Positions 38,347 through 47,313 are shown, counted from the first letter of the stretch. The stretch: DNA of 64,000 nucleotides from Actinopolymorpha pittospori (GCF_014873875.1 NZ_JADBEM010000001.1:9920001-9984000); one strand, 5' to 3'. Translations and numbers: made by a program. The notes: generated by a model not told the origin, from the letters alone.

Positions 38347-39683
38347 CGGGTTGCCTCCTTCGGGCGACGTCCGGCGGTGGTACCCGCCGGCATCGTGGGA
38401 CTGTTCCGTCCATTCGCCGCCTGGCCGGGGTCACCGGCTGGTGCGGGCCCTTCCCCCGTGGTCGCCCCGTTGGGTCCACCGGGGCGAGGGATGTCGACTG
38501 TGGGATCGTTGCGCAGTGGGAGCTGGAGCGTGAACGTCGACCCTTCGCCCTCCACACTCCACACCTCGACCGCTCCGCCGTGGCTTGCCGCCACGTGCTT
38601 CACGATGGAAAGCCCGAGGCCGGTGCCACCGGTCTCGCGGCTGCGGGCCTGGTCGACGCGGTAGAAGCGTTCGAAGACCCGCTCAAGCTCCTTCTCCGGG
38701 ATGCCGACGCCCTGGTCGCTGACCGAGATCTCGATGATCTGCGACACGCCGTCGACTCCGGCGGTGTCGGGGTCCGGCGCGGTGCGGCGTACGTCGACCA
38801 CCACCCGGGTGTGGTGAGGGCTGTAGCTCACGGCGTTCTCGATCAGGTTGCCCAGAGCGATGACGAGCTGCTGCTCGCTGCCGGCGACGCGCAGGTCGGT
38901 CTCACCGGCGCGGACGAGTTCGACGAACTTCGCCTGCGCGTCGACGCGGGACCGGTCCAGCGCCCCGTCGATCACCCGGTCCAGGCGGACCACGGAGGCC
39001 TCCTCCACCGGATCGTCGGCCTGGACCCGGGAGAGCTCGATGATCTGCTGCACCAGCCGGGTCAGCCGCTCGCTCTCGATCTGCATCCGGTTGGAGAACC
39101 GCTGGACCGCCTCCGGGTCGTCGGCCGCGTGCTGGACCGCCTCGGCGAGCAGGACGAGGGCGCCGATCGGGGTCTTGAGCTCGTGGCTGACGTTGGCCAC
39201 GAAGTCACGCCGGATCGCGTCGACGCGGCGTTCCTTGGTGCGGTCCTCGACCAGGACGAGGATGAGCTGGCTGCCGACGGGGGCGACCCGGGCCGAGACC
39301 GACAGGACGTCCTGGCCGAACCGGTCGCGGGGCAGCTCGAGGTCGCACTGGCGGATCTCCCCGTCGCGGCGTACCTGGCGGACCAGGTCGAGCAGCTCCT
39401 CGACGACGATCCGGGTGCCACGCACCAGGCCGAAGGATCGGGCGGGCGCGCTCGCCTGCCGGACCTCGTCATAGGGTCCGACGACCACGGCTGCCGAGCG
39501 CAGCACGGCAAGGACCTTCGCCACGTCGGGGGGAACGGCCGGCTCCGGGCGCTCCGGAGCCCGAGCCTGGGCGCGCTCGCTGAACCGGAACGCGAGGGCA
39601 GCCACTCCACCGACGGCGAGGCCGACCAGACCGCCAAGGGTGGCGGCAAGTGTCGCGTCCACGCCACGATGGTAAGCCGACAT
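38343..39683 (-). CDS. Sensor histidine kinase (PhoR/SenX3 type)
   Basis: A 446-residue membrane kinase. One clear N-terminal helix ('ATLGGLVGLAVGGVAALAF', about residues 13-31) anchors it. A PAS-like segment (about 60-160) is followed by the H-box 'FVANVSHELKTPIGALVLL', N-box 'LGNLIENAVSYSP' and G-boxes 'VSDQGVGIPEKE' and 'ETGGTGLGLSIVKHV'. The C-terminal tail is Pro/Gly-rich. It is divergent from phoU, and a PHO-box-like sequence lies in the gap. SenX3 family kinases respond to phosphate limitation through the Pst transporter and PhoU; this is the likely role. ATG 39683 or GTG 39662 are possible starts. Confidence 0.92.
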   Translation of the reverse strand: MSAYHRGVDATLAATLGGLVGLAVGGVAALAFRFSERAQARAPERPEPAVPPDVAKVLAVLRSAAVVVGPYDEVRQASAPARSFGLVRGTRIVVEELLDLVRQVRRDGEIRQCDLELPRDRFGQDVLSVSARVAPVGSQLILVLVEDRTKERRVDAIRRDFVANVSHELKTPIGALVLLAEAVQHAADDPEAVQRFSNRMQIESERLTRLVQQIIELSRVQADDPVEEASVVRLDRVIDGALDRSRVDAQAKFVELVRAGETDLRVAGSEQQLVIALGNLIENAVSYSPHHTRVVVDVRRTAPDPDTAGVDGVSQIIEISVSDQGVGIPEKELERVFERFYRVDQARSRETGGTGLGLSIVKHVAASHGGAVEVWSVEGEGSTFTLQLPLRNDPTVDIPRPGGPNGATTGEGPAPAGDPGQAANGRNSPTMPAGTTAGRRPKEATR

Positions 39684-39734
39684 CGGTGCGGTAAGCCCCG
39701 CTCAGGGCCCTGCGCCCACCTCGCGACGACCACT

Positions 39735-39756
39735 GTTCACCCGTTGTTTGACACAG
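39735..39756 (+). promoter_or_regulatory. PHO-box-like PhoP binding site
   Basis: GTTCACCCGTT followed directly by GTTTGACACAG: two 11-nt units, the first matching the streptomycete PHO-box direct repeat (GTTCACCCGG type), the second degenerate. It lies 40 bp upstream of the phoU start, in the region shared with the kinase gene. A TTGACA hexamer overlaps the second unit. Confidence 0.55.
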
Positions 39757-39795
39757 GACTTCGCACCGCCACCTGGATCACCTACGGTGTTCGCT

Positions 39796-40449
39796 ATGCG
39801 AGACGCATTCCATGAGCAGCTGCAGCACCTCAACGACCGTCTGGTCGAGATGGCCAACCTCGTCGAGGTCGCCGTTCGGGAGGGTACGGCCGCCCTGCTG
39901 GAGGCCGATGCGAGGCGGGCCGAGCGGGTGATCGCCGCGGATGCCCAGATCGACCGCTTGCAGGCTCTTGTGGAAGAACGCACCTTTGAGCAACTTGCCC
40001 TGCAACAGCCGGTTGCGGCCGATCTGCGGTCCCTGGTCGCGGCCCTGCGGATGGTGGCCGACCTGGAGCGGATGGGCGACCTCGCCGAGCACGTCGCCAA
40101 GATCGCCCGGATGCGTTACCCCGAGTGCGCGATCCCGGAGGAGCTGAAGCCGACGATCGCCGAGATGGGTCACGTCGCCGAGCGCATGGTCCACAAGGTC
40201 TCCAAGACGGTGGAGGCCTCCGACGTCAGCCGCGCCGTCGACCTGGTGGCCGAGGACGACGAGATGGACCGGCTGCGACGCTCCCTCTTCCACACCCTGC
40301 TCGACGCGGAGTGGAAGCACGGCGTGGAGGCCGCGGTCGACATCGCGCTGCTCGGCCGTTACTACGAGCGAATCGCCGACCACGCCGTCTCGATGGCCCG
40401 CCGGGTCATCTACCTCGTCACCGGCGACGTGCCCGCGCGCACGTCCTGA
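39796..40449 (+). CDS. phoU: Phosphate-signalling complex protein PhoU
   Basis: A 217-residue all-helical protein made of two similar three-helix bundles, each with the acidic metal-binding repeat ('ADLERMGDLAEHVAKIA' and 'GRYYERIADHAVSMARRV'). It starts 'RDAFHEQLQHLNDRLVEMANLV', the family's N-terminus. No ribosome-binding site precedes ATG 39796, and TACGGT lies about eight bases upstream, so a leaderless transcript is likely. It links the Pst transporter to the sensor kinase and keeps the Pho response off when phosphate is plentiful. Divergence from the kinase/regulator pair supports co-regulation. Confidence 0.95.
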   Translation: MRDAFHEQLQHLNDRLVEMANLVEVAVREGTAALLEADARRAERVIAADAQIDRLQALVEERTFEQLALQQPVAADLRSLVAALRMVADLERMGDLAEHVAKIARMRYPECAIPEELKPTIAEMGHVAERMVHKVSKTVEASDVSRAVDLVAEDDEMDRLRRSLFHTLLDAEWKHGVEAAVDIALLGRYYERIADHAVSMARRVIYLVTGDVPARTS

Positions 40450-40516
40450 CCGGCGACCACCGGACCTCTCCCGGCCCGGAGACCTCCCGGCCTGACACCC
40501 TCACACCGAAGACCTC

Positions 40517-40543
40517 GTGGCCGGCCCGTCCAGGGCCGGCCAC
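40517..40543. terminator. Palindrome between convergent phoU and ABC exporter genes
   Basis: A perfect 11-bp stem (arm gtggccggccc) with a 5-nt loop, 70 bp after the phoU stop and 110 bp from the ABC stop. It probably ends both transcripts. Confidence 0.65.
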
Positions 40544-40656
40544 TTCCGCATCTGAGGTGACCGGCCGCACCGCCTCGGCACCCGATGACACCCGGGTGGC
40601 CGGAGACACGCCGCGGTCCGCGCAGGCGTATCCCCGACCACCCTCCCGGCGGTGGT

Positions 40657-43600
40657 CTACGACGCGGGTGACATGCGCGCCGCCTGGAACTCCTCCGAGC
40701 TCTGGTCCGCGACCACCCTGCCGTCGTGCACGGTCACGATCCGGTCCACCCAGCGCAGGGTCTGCGGTCGGTGGGCGATGACGATCGTCGTACGCCCGGC
40801 GGCCGCCCGGCGCATGGCCTCCTCGACCCGCCGCTCGCTCTTCAGGTCGAGGTGTGACGTCGCCTCGTCCAGGACCAGCACCCGAGGATCGAGCACCAGG
40901 GCCCGGGCCAGGCACAGCAACTGCCGCTGGCCCGCGGACAGCGACTTGCCACGTTCCTGCACCTCGTGGAGGTAGCCGCCGTCCAGTTGGCTGATGAACT
41001 CGTGCGCGCCGACCGCCCGGGCCGCCGCCTCGACGAGCTCGTCGCTGACGTTCGGCGTCCCGTAGGCGATGTTGTCCCGGATGGTGCGGGAGAACAGGAA
41101 CGGTTCCTGCGGGACGTAGCCCATCGCCTGTCGGTACTCCGACGGGTTGAACCGGGTCACCGGCGTACCGTCAACCTCGACCTGCCCGTCGGTGGTGTCG
41201 TAGAACCGCGTGATCACCTTGGCGATCGTCGACTTGCCGGCGCCGGTCTGTCCGACGAAGGCGACCCGCTCACCCGCGTCGATGCGCAGGTCGGCGTTGC
41301 GCAGGGCCGGCTTGCGGGTGCCGTTGTACTGCAGGGTGACGTCCCGCAGCTCGATGTCACCGCGCAGCTGACCGACGGTGGCCGGCTGCTCCGGCGTGGG
41401 CACGCTGATCTCCTCGGCGAGCAGAGCCGAGATCCGGGTGATGCCGGTGCGCGCCCGCTGGTAGATGTCGAACACCGTCGCCATCTGCTGGATCGGCGCG
41501 AACGCCAGTGCTAGGTAGAGCAGGAACGGCACGAGGTCCGCGACCTGGAGCTGACCGGCGTCGATGAGGCGCCAGCCGACGATCAGCGTGGTGGCGATGG
41601 TGAGACCGGCGAGCAACTCGATGAACGCGACGTAGAGCGCCGTGGCGCGGTTGCTCGTCCGCCGGGCGACGAACTGCTGGCCCGCCAGGTCACGGAAGTG
41701 CTCCTGGTTGGCCGCCTCCCGCCGGAACGCCTGCGTCACCGGCAGCACCGCGAGCGTCTCGTGCAGGTAGGTGTTGAGTGCGGAGTTGAGCTCCCGGGCC
41801 TGCTCGTACGCCGGTCCCACCACGCGGCGGTACCAGATCGTCGCGAGGGTCGCCGGCGGTACGACCGCGAGGACCACCAGGGCGAGGGTCGGGTTGAGGA
41901 TCAGTAGCACCACGGTCATGCCGGTGAACGTCACGATCGCGACCAGTGCGTTGGTGAGTCCGGCCTGGATCAGCTCGGCGACCGCGTTGACGTCGGAGGT
42001 GAGGCGGGTCATGATGCGGCCGGCGTGCGTACGGTCGTAGTAGTCCATGCCGAGCCGCTGCAGGTGCGCGAACATCCTTACCCGCAAGCCGTACAGGATG
42101 CGTTCGGTCGTACGCGAGGTCACGAACGTCGTCGCCCACACGTCGCCCCAGTCGATCAGCGCGACCGCGCCGAAGATCGCACAGGTCAGGAGCAGCAGAC
42201 CGAGCGACTTGTTGCCGAGCGCGTGCTGGAGCCCGTTCTGGACCAGCAGAGGTCCGGCCAGTACGGCGAGTGCGTCCACCAGCAGCAGGATCAGACCGAG
42301 GACGATCCCCCACTGCTGGGTGCGCACCATCTTGACAAACCGGAACCGGCCGATCCGCGTCGCCTCCCGCTCGATGTCCACGCTGGCCTCGTCGGTGGCC
42401 GGCCGCAGTGCGGCCAGCGCCCTCAGCAGTTCGGGCGAGACGGGGTCTCCGACGCGGGCCCGCAGCGGGTTGACGGCGTGCTCGGAGGGCTGCCAGGCCT
42501 CGGGTGTGACCTCGGCGGTGGCAGTGTTCTCCTCCTGCGCGGTGGCCCCGTCCGCGAGCTCCGACATCAGGGAGCGGTAGAGCGTGGACCTGGCCAGCAA
42601 CTCCTCGTGGCTGCCCTCGTCCACGACCCGGCCTCCGTCGACCAGGACCACCCGGTCGGCGAGTTGGACCGTCGACTCCCGGTAGGCGACGACGATCACC
42701 GTCCGGCCGGCCACGACGTCCTGCATCGCGTCGAGGATGCGGCGTTCGACGTGGACGTCGACAGCCGAGGTCGCGTCGTCGAGCACCAGGACGTCGGCGT
42801 CGGCGACCAGGGCGCGTGCCAGCGCGATCCGCTGCCGCTGTCCACCGGAAAGGCTCAGCCCCTCCTGGCCGACCTCGGTCTCGTAGCCCTCGGGCAGACC
42901 CTCGATGAAGTCGTGGATGGCGGCGATCTTCGCCATCCTGACCACCTCGTCGTCGGTGGCGTCCGAACGGCCGTAGGCGATGTTGTCGCGGATCGAGCCG
43001 GACAGCAGCATGGCCTCGTCGAAGACGACACTGACGCGCCGGCGTAGGTCGGGCAGGGACAGCTCCCGGACGTCCACTCCGTCGAGGAGTACGCGACCCT
43101 CGCTCACGTCCCGCAGACGGGACACCAACTGCAGGGCGGTCGACTTTCCCGAACCGGTCGGACCGACGATGGCCACCGTCTCGCCGGGAAGGACGTCCAG
43201 GCTGAAGCCGTCGAGTGCCCGCGGACCCTCGGAGTACTGGAAGCCCACGTGGTCGAAGCTGACGAACGCGCCCCGCTCCTCGTGGTCATGGTCGTGATCG
43301 CGACCGTCAAGCTTGCCTTGACGCTGTTCCCGGGGTTCCTGGCGGTCCTGCACCTCGGGCTGGACGGCGAACACCTCGGCGATCCGCTCGGTGCCCGACC
43401 GGGCCCGCGGCAGGAGGGTGAGCACCATCGCCAACAGGCGGGCGGACCCGTTGAGGTCGGCGAGATAGGCGAGGAACGCGAAGAACGTACCGACGGTCAG
43501 GTGGCCGTTCAGGGCGAGCCAGCCGCCGAGCATGAGCACGAGCACCTGTCCCACCAGCGGAGACGCCTGCAGGGTGGCAAGGAGCGGCGAGCGTTCCCGC

Positions 43601-44439
43601 ACCGCGCGCACACGCGAGCGGAACATCACGGTGAGCGACTCGACGAACCGGCCGAGTTCGGCTCGCTCCTGTCCGAAGCCCTTGACGACGCGGACACCGG
43701 TGATCGCCTCCTCGGCGACCGTGGTCATGTCGGCCTCACGCTGCTGGGCGTCCCAGGAGGCCGCGTAGACCCGCATGTGCAGGCGCCGCGCGACGACGAC
43801 CAGCCCGACGAGCACGGCACAAAGGACCAATGCCAGTGGGGGCGACAACGTTGCCATGATGAACAGCGCCGCCACGACCTGAAGCACGGTTCCCAGCACC
43901 GGCGGGAGCAGGCCGACGGCCTGTTGGATCAGTACCAGGTCGGAGTTGACCCGGGCGACCAACTGGCCACTCTGCATCCGTTCGTGCGCCGCGGCGTCGA
44001 GATGTTGCAGGTGGGCGTAGAGATCGTCGCGGATGTCGTTCTGAACGTGGATGCTCAGCCGGCCGCCCGTCTCACGCCACAGGCAACTGCTCGCGGCACG
44101 GAACGCGACGACGGCGACCAACGCGGCCACCCAGGGCAGAACGGGCTTGCTCCGCGCGATGATCGCGTCGTCGACGACGATCTTCTGCAGCAACGGCGCG
44201 GAGACCATGGCCGTGGTCCAGGCGGCAGCGGCGACCAGCGAGAGCACCAGGGCGCGACGGTGCCGGCCGAGGTAGGGAGCGAGCCAGCGCAACCATCCCT
44301 TGACAGGGGTCTCCGGTTGGGAGATCGCCTTGTCAGAAAGGGAATCCGGCGTCGCGGTCGAAGGCGACGGACGGTTCGATCGGGGCGAGGGCAGGGCAGG
44401 TCTTGTCCGGGACCCGGCGCGGGGTCCAAGGGAAAACAC
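40657..44439 (-). CDS. Fused ABC exporter (TMD-NBD-TMD-NBD) with one degenerate ATP site
   Basis: A 1260-residue full-length exporter combining two half-transporters. Half 1 has six membrane helices (about 60-350) and NBD1 with Walker A 'GPTGSGKST', signature 'LSGGQRQRIALA' and Walker B 'VLVLDDATSAVD'. Its Q-loop Gln is Asp ('SVVFDEAMLL'), the catalytic Glu is Asp, and the H-loop His is Tyr ('IVVAYRESTV'). NBD2 is canonical: 'GQTGAGKST', 'GYVPQEPFLF', 'LSAGQRQLLC', 'LVLDEATSHLD', 'VIAHRPQT'. This matches heterodimeric exporters with one non-hydrolysing site, here fused in one chain. A His/Asp-rich linker ('GRDHDHDHEERG') precedes NBD1. Start GTG 44439 is approximate. Confidence 0.92.
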   Translation of the reverse strand: MFSLGPRAGSRTRPALPSPRSNRPSPSTATPDSLSDKAISQPETPVKGWLRWLAPYLGRHRRALVLSLVAAAAWTTAMVSAPLLQKIVVDDAIIARSKPVLPWVAALVAVVAFRAASSCLWRETGGRLSIHVQNDIRDDLYAHLQHLDAAAHERMQSGQLVARVNSDLVLIQQAVGLLPPVLGTVLQVVAALFIMATLSPPLALVLCAVLVGLVVVARRLHMRVYAASWDAQQREADMTTVAEEAITGVRVVKGFGQERAELGRFVESLTVMFRSRVRAVRERSPLLATLQASPLVGQVLVLMLGGWLALNGHLTVGTFFAFLAYLADLNGSARLLAMVLTLLPRARSGTERIAEVFAVQPEVQDRQEPREQRQGKLDGRDHDHDHEERGAFVSFDHVGFQYSEGPRALDGFSLDVLPGETVAIVGPTGSGKSTALQLVSRLRDVSEGRVLLDGVDVRELSLPDLRRRVSVVFDEAMLLSGSIRDNIAYGRSDATDDEVVRMAKIAAIHDFIEGLPEGYETEVGQEGLSLSGGQRQRIALARALVADADVLVLDDATSAVDVHVERRILDAMQDVVAGRTVIVVAYRESTVQLADRVVLVDGGRVVDEGSHEELLARSTLYRSLMSELADGATAQEENTATAEVTPEAWQPSEHAVNPLRARVGDPVSPELLRALAALRPATDEASVDIEREATRIGRFRFVKMVRTQQWGIVLGLILLLVDALAVLAGPLLVQNGLQHALGNKSLGLLLLTCAIFGAVALIDWGDVWATTFVTSRTTERILYGLRVRMFAHLQRLGMDYYDRTHAGRIMTRLTSDVNAVAELIQAGLTNALVAIVTFTGMTVVLLILNPTLALVVLAVVPPATLATIWYRRVVGPAYEQARELNSALNTYLHETLAVLPVTQAFRREAANQEHFRDLAGQQFVARRTSNRATALYVAFIELLAGLTIATTLIVGWRLIDAGQLQVADLVPFLLYLALAFAPIQQMATVFDIYQRARTGITRISALLAEEISVPTPEQPATVGQLRGDIELRDVTLQYNGTRKPALRNADLRIDAGERVAFVGQTGAGKSTIAKVITRFYDTTDGQVEVDGTPVTRFNPSEYRQAMGYVPQEPFLFSRTIRDNIAYGTPNVSDELVEAAARAVGAHEFISQLDGGYLHEVQERGKSLSAGQRQLLCLARALVLDPRVLVLDEATSHLDLKSERRVEEAMRRAAAGRTTIVIAHRPQTLRWVDRIVTVHDGRVVADQSSEEFQAARMSPAS

Positions 44440-44704
44440 GGATTCGTCTTTCCCGCCGACGGCGGAGCGTCAGGAGTAGCTGTTACCAGTGCGCGGGCAC
44501 CTCCGCCGACGACGAGGTGTTCCGAAGCTCGAGTCGCGCGCGGAGAAGGAGGACGTGGACTCCATGGCAGGGCAGGAAGCCGGATCAAGGCACCGGGCAC
44601 ACCACAGCACGCAGGGACGTGCGCGTGAGGTCCAGGCGAGTCTGTCAGCGCGTGGGCATGGCGGTGCCACACCGTCGCGCGTCAGTCTCGCTGTCCGGGC
44701 GTGA

Positions 44705-44848
44705 AGAACCCACTCAGGTGGCTTCTAGCAGGGCCACAGGGTCCGGCGTATCCCTCTCCACACGAGGCTCTCAGGCGCCCGTGCTGGGAATCCCTGTCAC
44801 AAGATGGAAGGGAAGAAGTAGGCGGGGACGTGCGGGTGGTACCGCACC
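44705..44848 (+). ncRNA. T-box-like leader RNA without an obvious target gene
   Basis: GGGTGGTACCGC at 44834-44845 matches the invariant T-box sequence, including the UGGN bulge that pairs with the tRNA acceptor end, and is preceded by 'gaagaagtaggc' as in actinobacterial T-boxes. The upstream boundary is a guess; paired elements are present but I could not fix a Stem I or the specifier. No aminoacyl-tRNA synthetase gene follows on this strand and there is no T-run, so if real it is either translational and controls a short product, or orphaned by rearrangement. The remainder of 44849-45334 contains no gene I can support. Confidence 0.5.
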
Positions 44849-45334
44849 GCAGCTCGTTGGGGAAGGATCTTGCGAAGCGTCCTAAGTGACGCTGACATGG
44901 CGCGCACGCACCTCGACTGCAGCTGGTGGGCTGGTAAGGAGAGAGTGAAGGAATCTGGAACTACGTCGTCCCCGATGCCAGAAGGCTAACCGTGCGGTGC
45001 GAGGGGCGCGACCGCTTTCCACATCATGGACGGCGGCGCGACCTCCACCACTTGGCAGGTCGAAGATTCCAACACCTGAGCGTTGCCCGCGGTTGCGCCA
45101 CGGCCCGCACGTTTTCGAACTTTTCCTGACGGGGTTGGTCTCCGCGCGTCGACCAGCGCGTTCGCGCCAACACCGGTAGTGATCACCGTGGTCGACGCTC
45201 CTGGCACGCGTGCATGCGCACCGCGGAGGTAGCCGAACCAGACCACCTTCCCTCCTGCGGGCGGGTTCCGTCATCCGCGCGGAGTGAAACGCACGACACA
45301 ACTGAGGATCTCCGCGAGCGCCGCGCGGTCGTCG

Positions 45335-45379
45335 TCTGATGATCAGAGCACGATCTCCCGTCTGATCATCAGACGGGAG
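45335..45379. repeat. Twin palindromes downstream of gpmA
   Basis: tctgatgatcaga (45335-45347) and tctgatcatcaga (45361-45373) are near-identical dyads 26 bp apart. The second is extended to a 12-bp arm (ctcccgtctgat) with a single-base centre, spanning 45355-45379. They lie 91 bp past the gpmA stop. They may be a terminator or a pair of protein-binding sites; no T-run follows. Confidence 0.7.
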
Positions 45380-45469
45380 AAGGGCCGGTCCGCCCGATCT
45401 TCGTGGGCGGTCACACCGGAACCGTCCGCCGACCTGGACACGGCCGGCGGACGGGGTGGCGTCAGAGCC

Positions 45470-46228
45470 TCAGCGGCGGCCCTGGTTCTTGACCGCCTCG
45501 ATCGCGGCGGCGGCCGCCTCCGGGTCGAGGTACTCGCCACCGGTCTTGATCGGGCGCAGATCGTCGTCGAGCTCGTAGAACAGCGGGATGCCGGTCGGGA
45601 TGTTGAGGCCGACCACCGTCTCGTCGTCGATCTTGTCCAGGTGCTTCACCAGGGCGCGCAGCGAGTTGCCGTGCGCGACGACCAGTACGGTCTGGCCCCG
45701 GCGCAGGTCGGGAACGATCGCGTCGTACCAGTACGGCAGCATCCGGGCCACGACGTCGGCGAGGCACTCGGTGCGGGGAAGCAGCTCGGGCGGCAGGTCG
45801 GCATAACGGGCGTCGCCGGCCTGGGAGAACTCCGAGTCGTCGGCCAGCGGCGGCGGGGGCGTGTCGTAGGAGCGCCGCCAGATCATGAACTGCTCTTCGC
45901 CGAACTGCTCCAGCGTCTGCTTCTTGTCCTTGCCCTGGAGCGCGCCGTAGTGGCGCTCGTTGAGCCGCCAGCTCCGGCGGACGGGCAGCCAGTTGCGGTC
46001 GCAGACGTCCAGCGCGATCTCCGCGGTCCGGATCGCCCGCCGAAGCAGGGACGTGTGCAACACCTCGGGGTGGATCCCCCGCTCACGGAGCAGCTCACCG
46101 CCGCGGCGCGCCTCCGCCTCACCAGCCGCGGACAGGTTGACGTCGACCCAGCCGGTGAAGAGGTTCTTGGCGTTCCACTCGCTCTCGCCGTGGCGAATCA
46201 GGACCAGTCGCTTGGACGCTGTGCTCAT
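45470..46228 (-). CDS. gpmA: 2,3-bisphosphoglycerate-dependent phosphoglycerate mutase
   Basis: A 252-residue glycolytic enzyme interconverting 3- and 2-phosphoglycerate. 'LVLIRHGESEWNAKNLFTGW' has the phosphorylated His near residue 15. 'RAIRTAEIALD', 'RSWRLNERHYGALQGKDK' and 'VLVVAHGNSLRALVKHLD' (second catalytic His) are all present. The ATG at 46228 was chosen because the N-terminal motif starts eight residues later. It is divergent from a thioesterase across 61 bp. In mycobacteria gpm1 lies near senX3-regX3 and mshA; the same group is present here with the ABC exporter and a T-box between. Confidence 0.96.
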   Translation of the reverse strand: MSTASKRLVLIRHGESEWNAKNLFTGWVDVNLSAAGEAEARRGGELLRERGIHPEVLHTSLLRRAIRTAEIALDVCDRNWLPVRRSWRLNERHYGALQGKDKKQTLEQFGEEQFMIWRRSYDTPPPPLADDSEFSQAGDARYADLPPELLPRTECLADVVARMLPYWYDAIVPDLRRGQTVLVVAHGNSLRALVKHLDKIDDETVVGLNIPTGIPLFYELDDDLRPIKTGGEYLDPEAAAAAIEAVKNQGRR

Positions 46229-46289
46229 GCGCCCGACTTTACCGAGCGAAGCTTGGAGGCCCGTACACCGGAAGGGTTGACTTGGCCGC

Positions 46290-46751
46290 GTGACGAACCG
46301 CTTACTCCCCGATGACCCGGAGGCCCTCCTCCGGCTCGGTCGGGAGCTCCTCGCCGCGCAGTCGTTCAGCACCCTGCTCGGGGCGCGGCTGGACGTGTTC
46401 CGCCCGGGGTACGCCGAGCTCTCGGTGCCGCTCGGCCCCCAACTGCTGCAGCAGTACGGCCACGCGCACGGGGGCGTGACCAGCTACCTCGCGGACAACT
46501 CCATGAGCTTCGCCGGTGGCTCGCTGCTCGGCCCCGCCGTGGCGACGGCGGAGTTCAAGATCAACTATCTCCGGCCCGCCGTGGGTGAGCGGATGGTCGC
46601 CACCGCGACGGTGGTGAACGCCGGCAGCCGGCTCGCCGTGGTGCGGTGCGAGATCGGCACCTCCGACGCCCGGGAACGCACGACCCTCTGCGCGCTCGCC
46701 CAGGGCACGATCATCACCGTCGCCGGCGGCGAGGTGCTGGTCGAGGGCTGA
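46290..46751 (+). CDS. PaaI-family hotdog thioesterase
   Basis: A 153-residue single hotdog-domain protein. It shows 'GYAELSVPLGPQLLQQYGHAHGG' with the catalytic Asp/Asn region 'LADNSMSFAG' in the central helix and 'EFKINYLRPAVGERMVATA' in the beta sheet, typical of phenylacetate-type acyl-CoA thioesterases. The GTG at 46290 is the likely start. It is convergent with the YbjN gene, with two bases between stops. Substrate acyl-CoA unknown. Confidence 0.88.
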   Translation: MTNRLLPDDPEALLRLGRELLAAQSFSTLLGARLDVFRPGYAELSVPLGPQLLQQYGHAHGGVTSYLADNSMSFAGGSLLGPAVATAEFKINYLRPAVGERMVATATVVNAGSRLAVVRCEIGTSDARERTTLCALAQGTIITVAGGEVLVEG

Positions 46752-46753
46752 CC

Positions 46754-47251
46754 TCAGCCCTCCTCGGGAGCGAGTCGGCGGAACGCCTCCAGGTTGGCCG
46801 TCGACTCACCCCGCGAGGTCCGCCACGCCCACTCGCGCCGGATCGCGGTCGCGAAGCCGAGTTCGAGCAGGTGGTTGAACGACGAGTCCGCCGCGGAGAG
46901 GACCACACCCAGCACTCGGTCGATCTCCTCCGGCGTCACGGCGCCCAACGGCAGCTTGCCGGTCAGGTGGATGTCACCGAGATGATCCACGGCGAACGCC
47001 ACGCCGTACAGCCGTAGGTTCCGCTCGAGCAGGAAGCGGTAGACCGCTTCGTGGTTCTCGTCCGCCCGGCGTACGACGAAGGCGTGCACGCTCACCGCCT
47101 GCTGCCCGACCTCGAGGACGCAGGTCGTCGTCAGCTTCTGCTCCCCCGGCAGGGTCACCACGAACGTGCCTGGTCGCGCCTCCTCGTGCCGCGCGTCCAG
47201 GTCGGCGAGGGCGGCCCGGATCACGCCGGCAGGGTCATCGCTCACCAGCAC
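46754..47251 (-). CDS. YbjN domain protein
   Basis: A 165-residue cytoplasmic protein of the YbjN family, which adopts a type III secretion chaperone-like fold. It has 'LPGEQKLTTTCVLEVGQQAVSVHAFVVRRADE' (seen in part as LPGEQKLTTTCVLEVGQ), 'YRFLLERNLRLYGVAFAVD' and 'GDIHLTGKLPL'. In actinobacteria a gene of this family lies beside mshA and gpm, which agrees with this window. Function unknown. Confidence 0.85.
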   Translation of the reverse strand: MLVSDDPAGVIRAALADLDARHEEARPGTFVVTLPGEQKLTTTCVLEVGQQAVSVHAFVVRRADENHEAVYRFLLERNLRLYGVAFAVDHLGDIHLTGKLPLGAVTPEEIDRVLGVVLSAADSSFNHLLELGFATAIRREWAWRTSRGESTANLEAFRRLAPEEG

Positions 47252-47289
47252 ACCGTAACGGTTGACTGCTCACTGACCACCCGTGCTAA

Positions 47290-47313
47290 CTTTTGACCAT
47301 GCGGTCAGAAAAG
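47290..47313. promoter_or_regulatory. TetR operator overlapping the start codon
   Basis: Arms cttttgacc (47290-47298) and ggtca-g-aaaag (47303-47313) surround ATGC, so the start ATG of the TetR gene is the centre of the palindrome. This is a likely autoregulatory site acting on a leaderless or very short-leader transcript. Confidence 0.7.

Noticed and set aside
44882..45301. Minus-strand frames (for example 44986-45246) downstream of the T-box-like sequence
   Set aside because: No family resemblance and no ribosome-binding site.
45284..46315. Plus-strand frame after the T-box-like leader as its regulated gene
   Set aside because: It is the antisense of gpmA and has no synthetase or transporter motifs.
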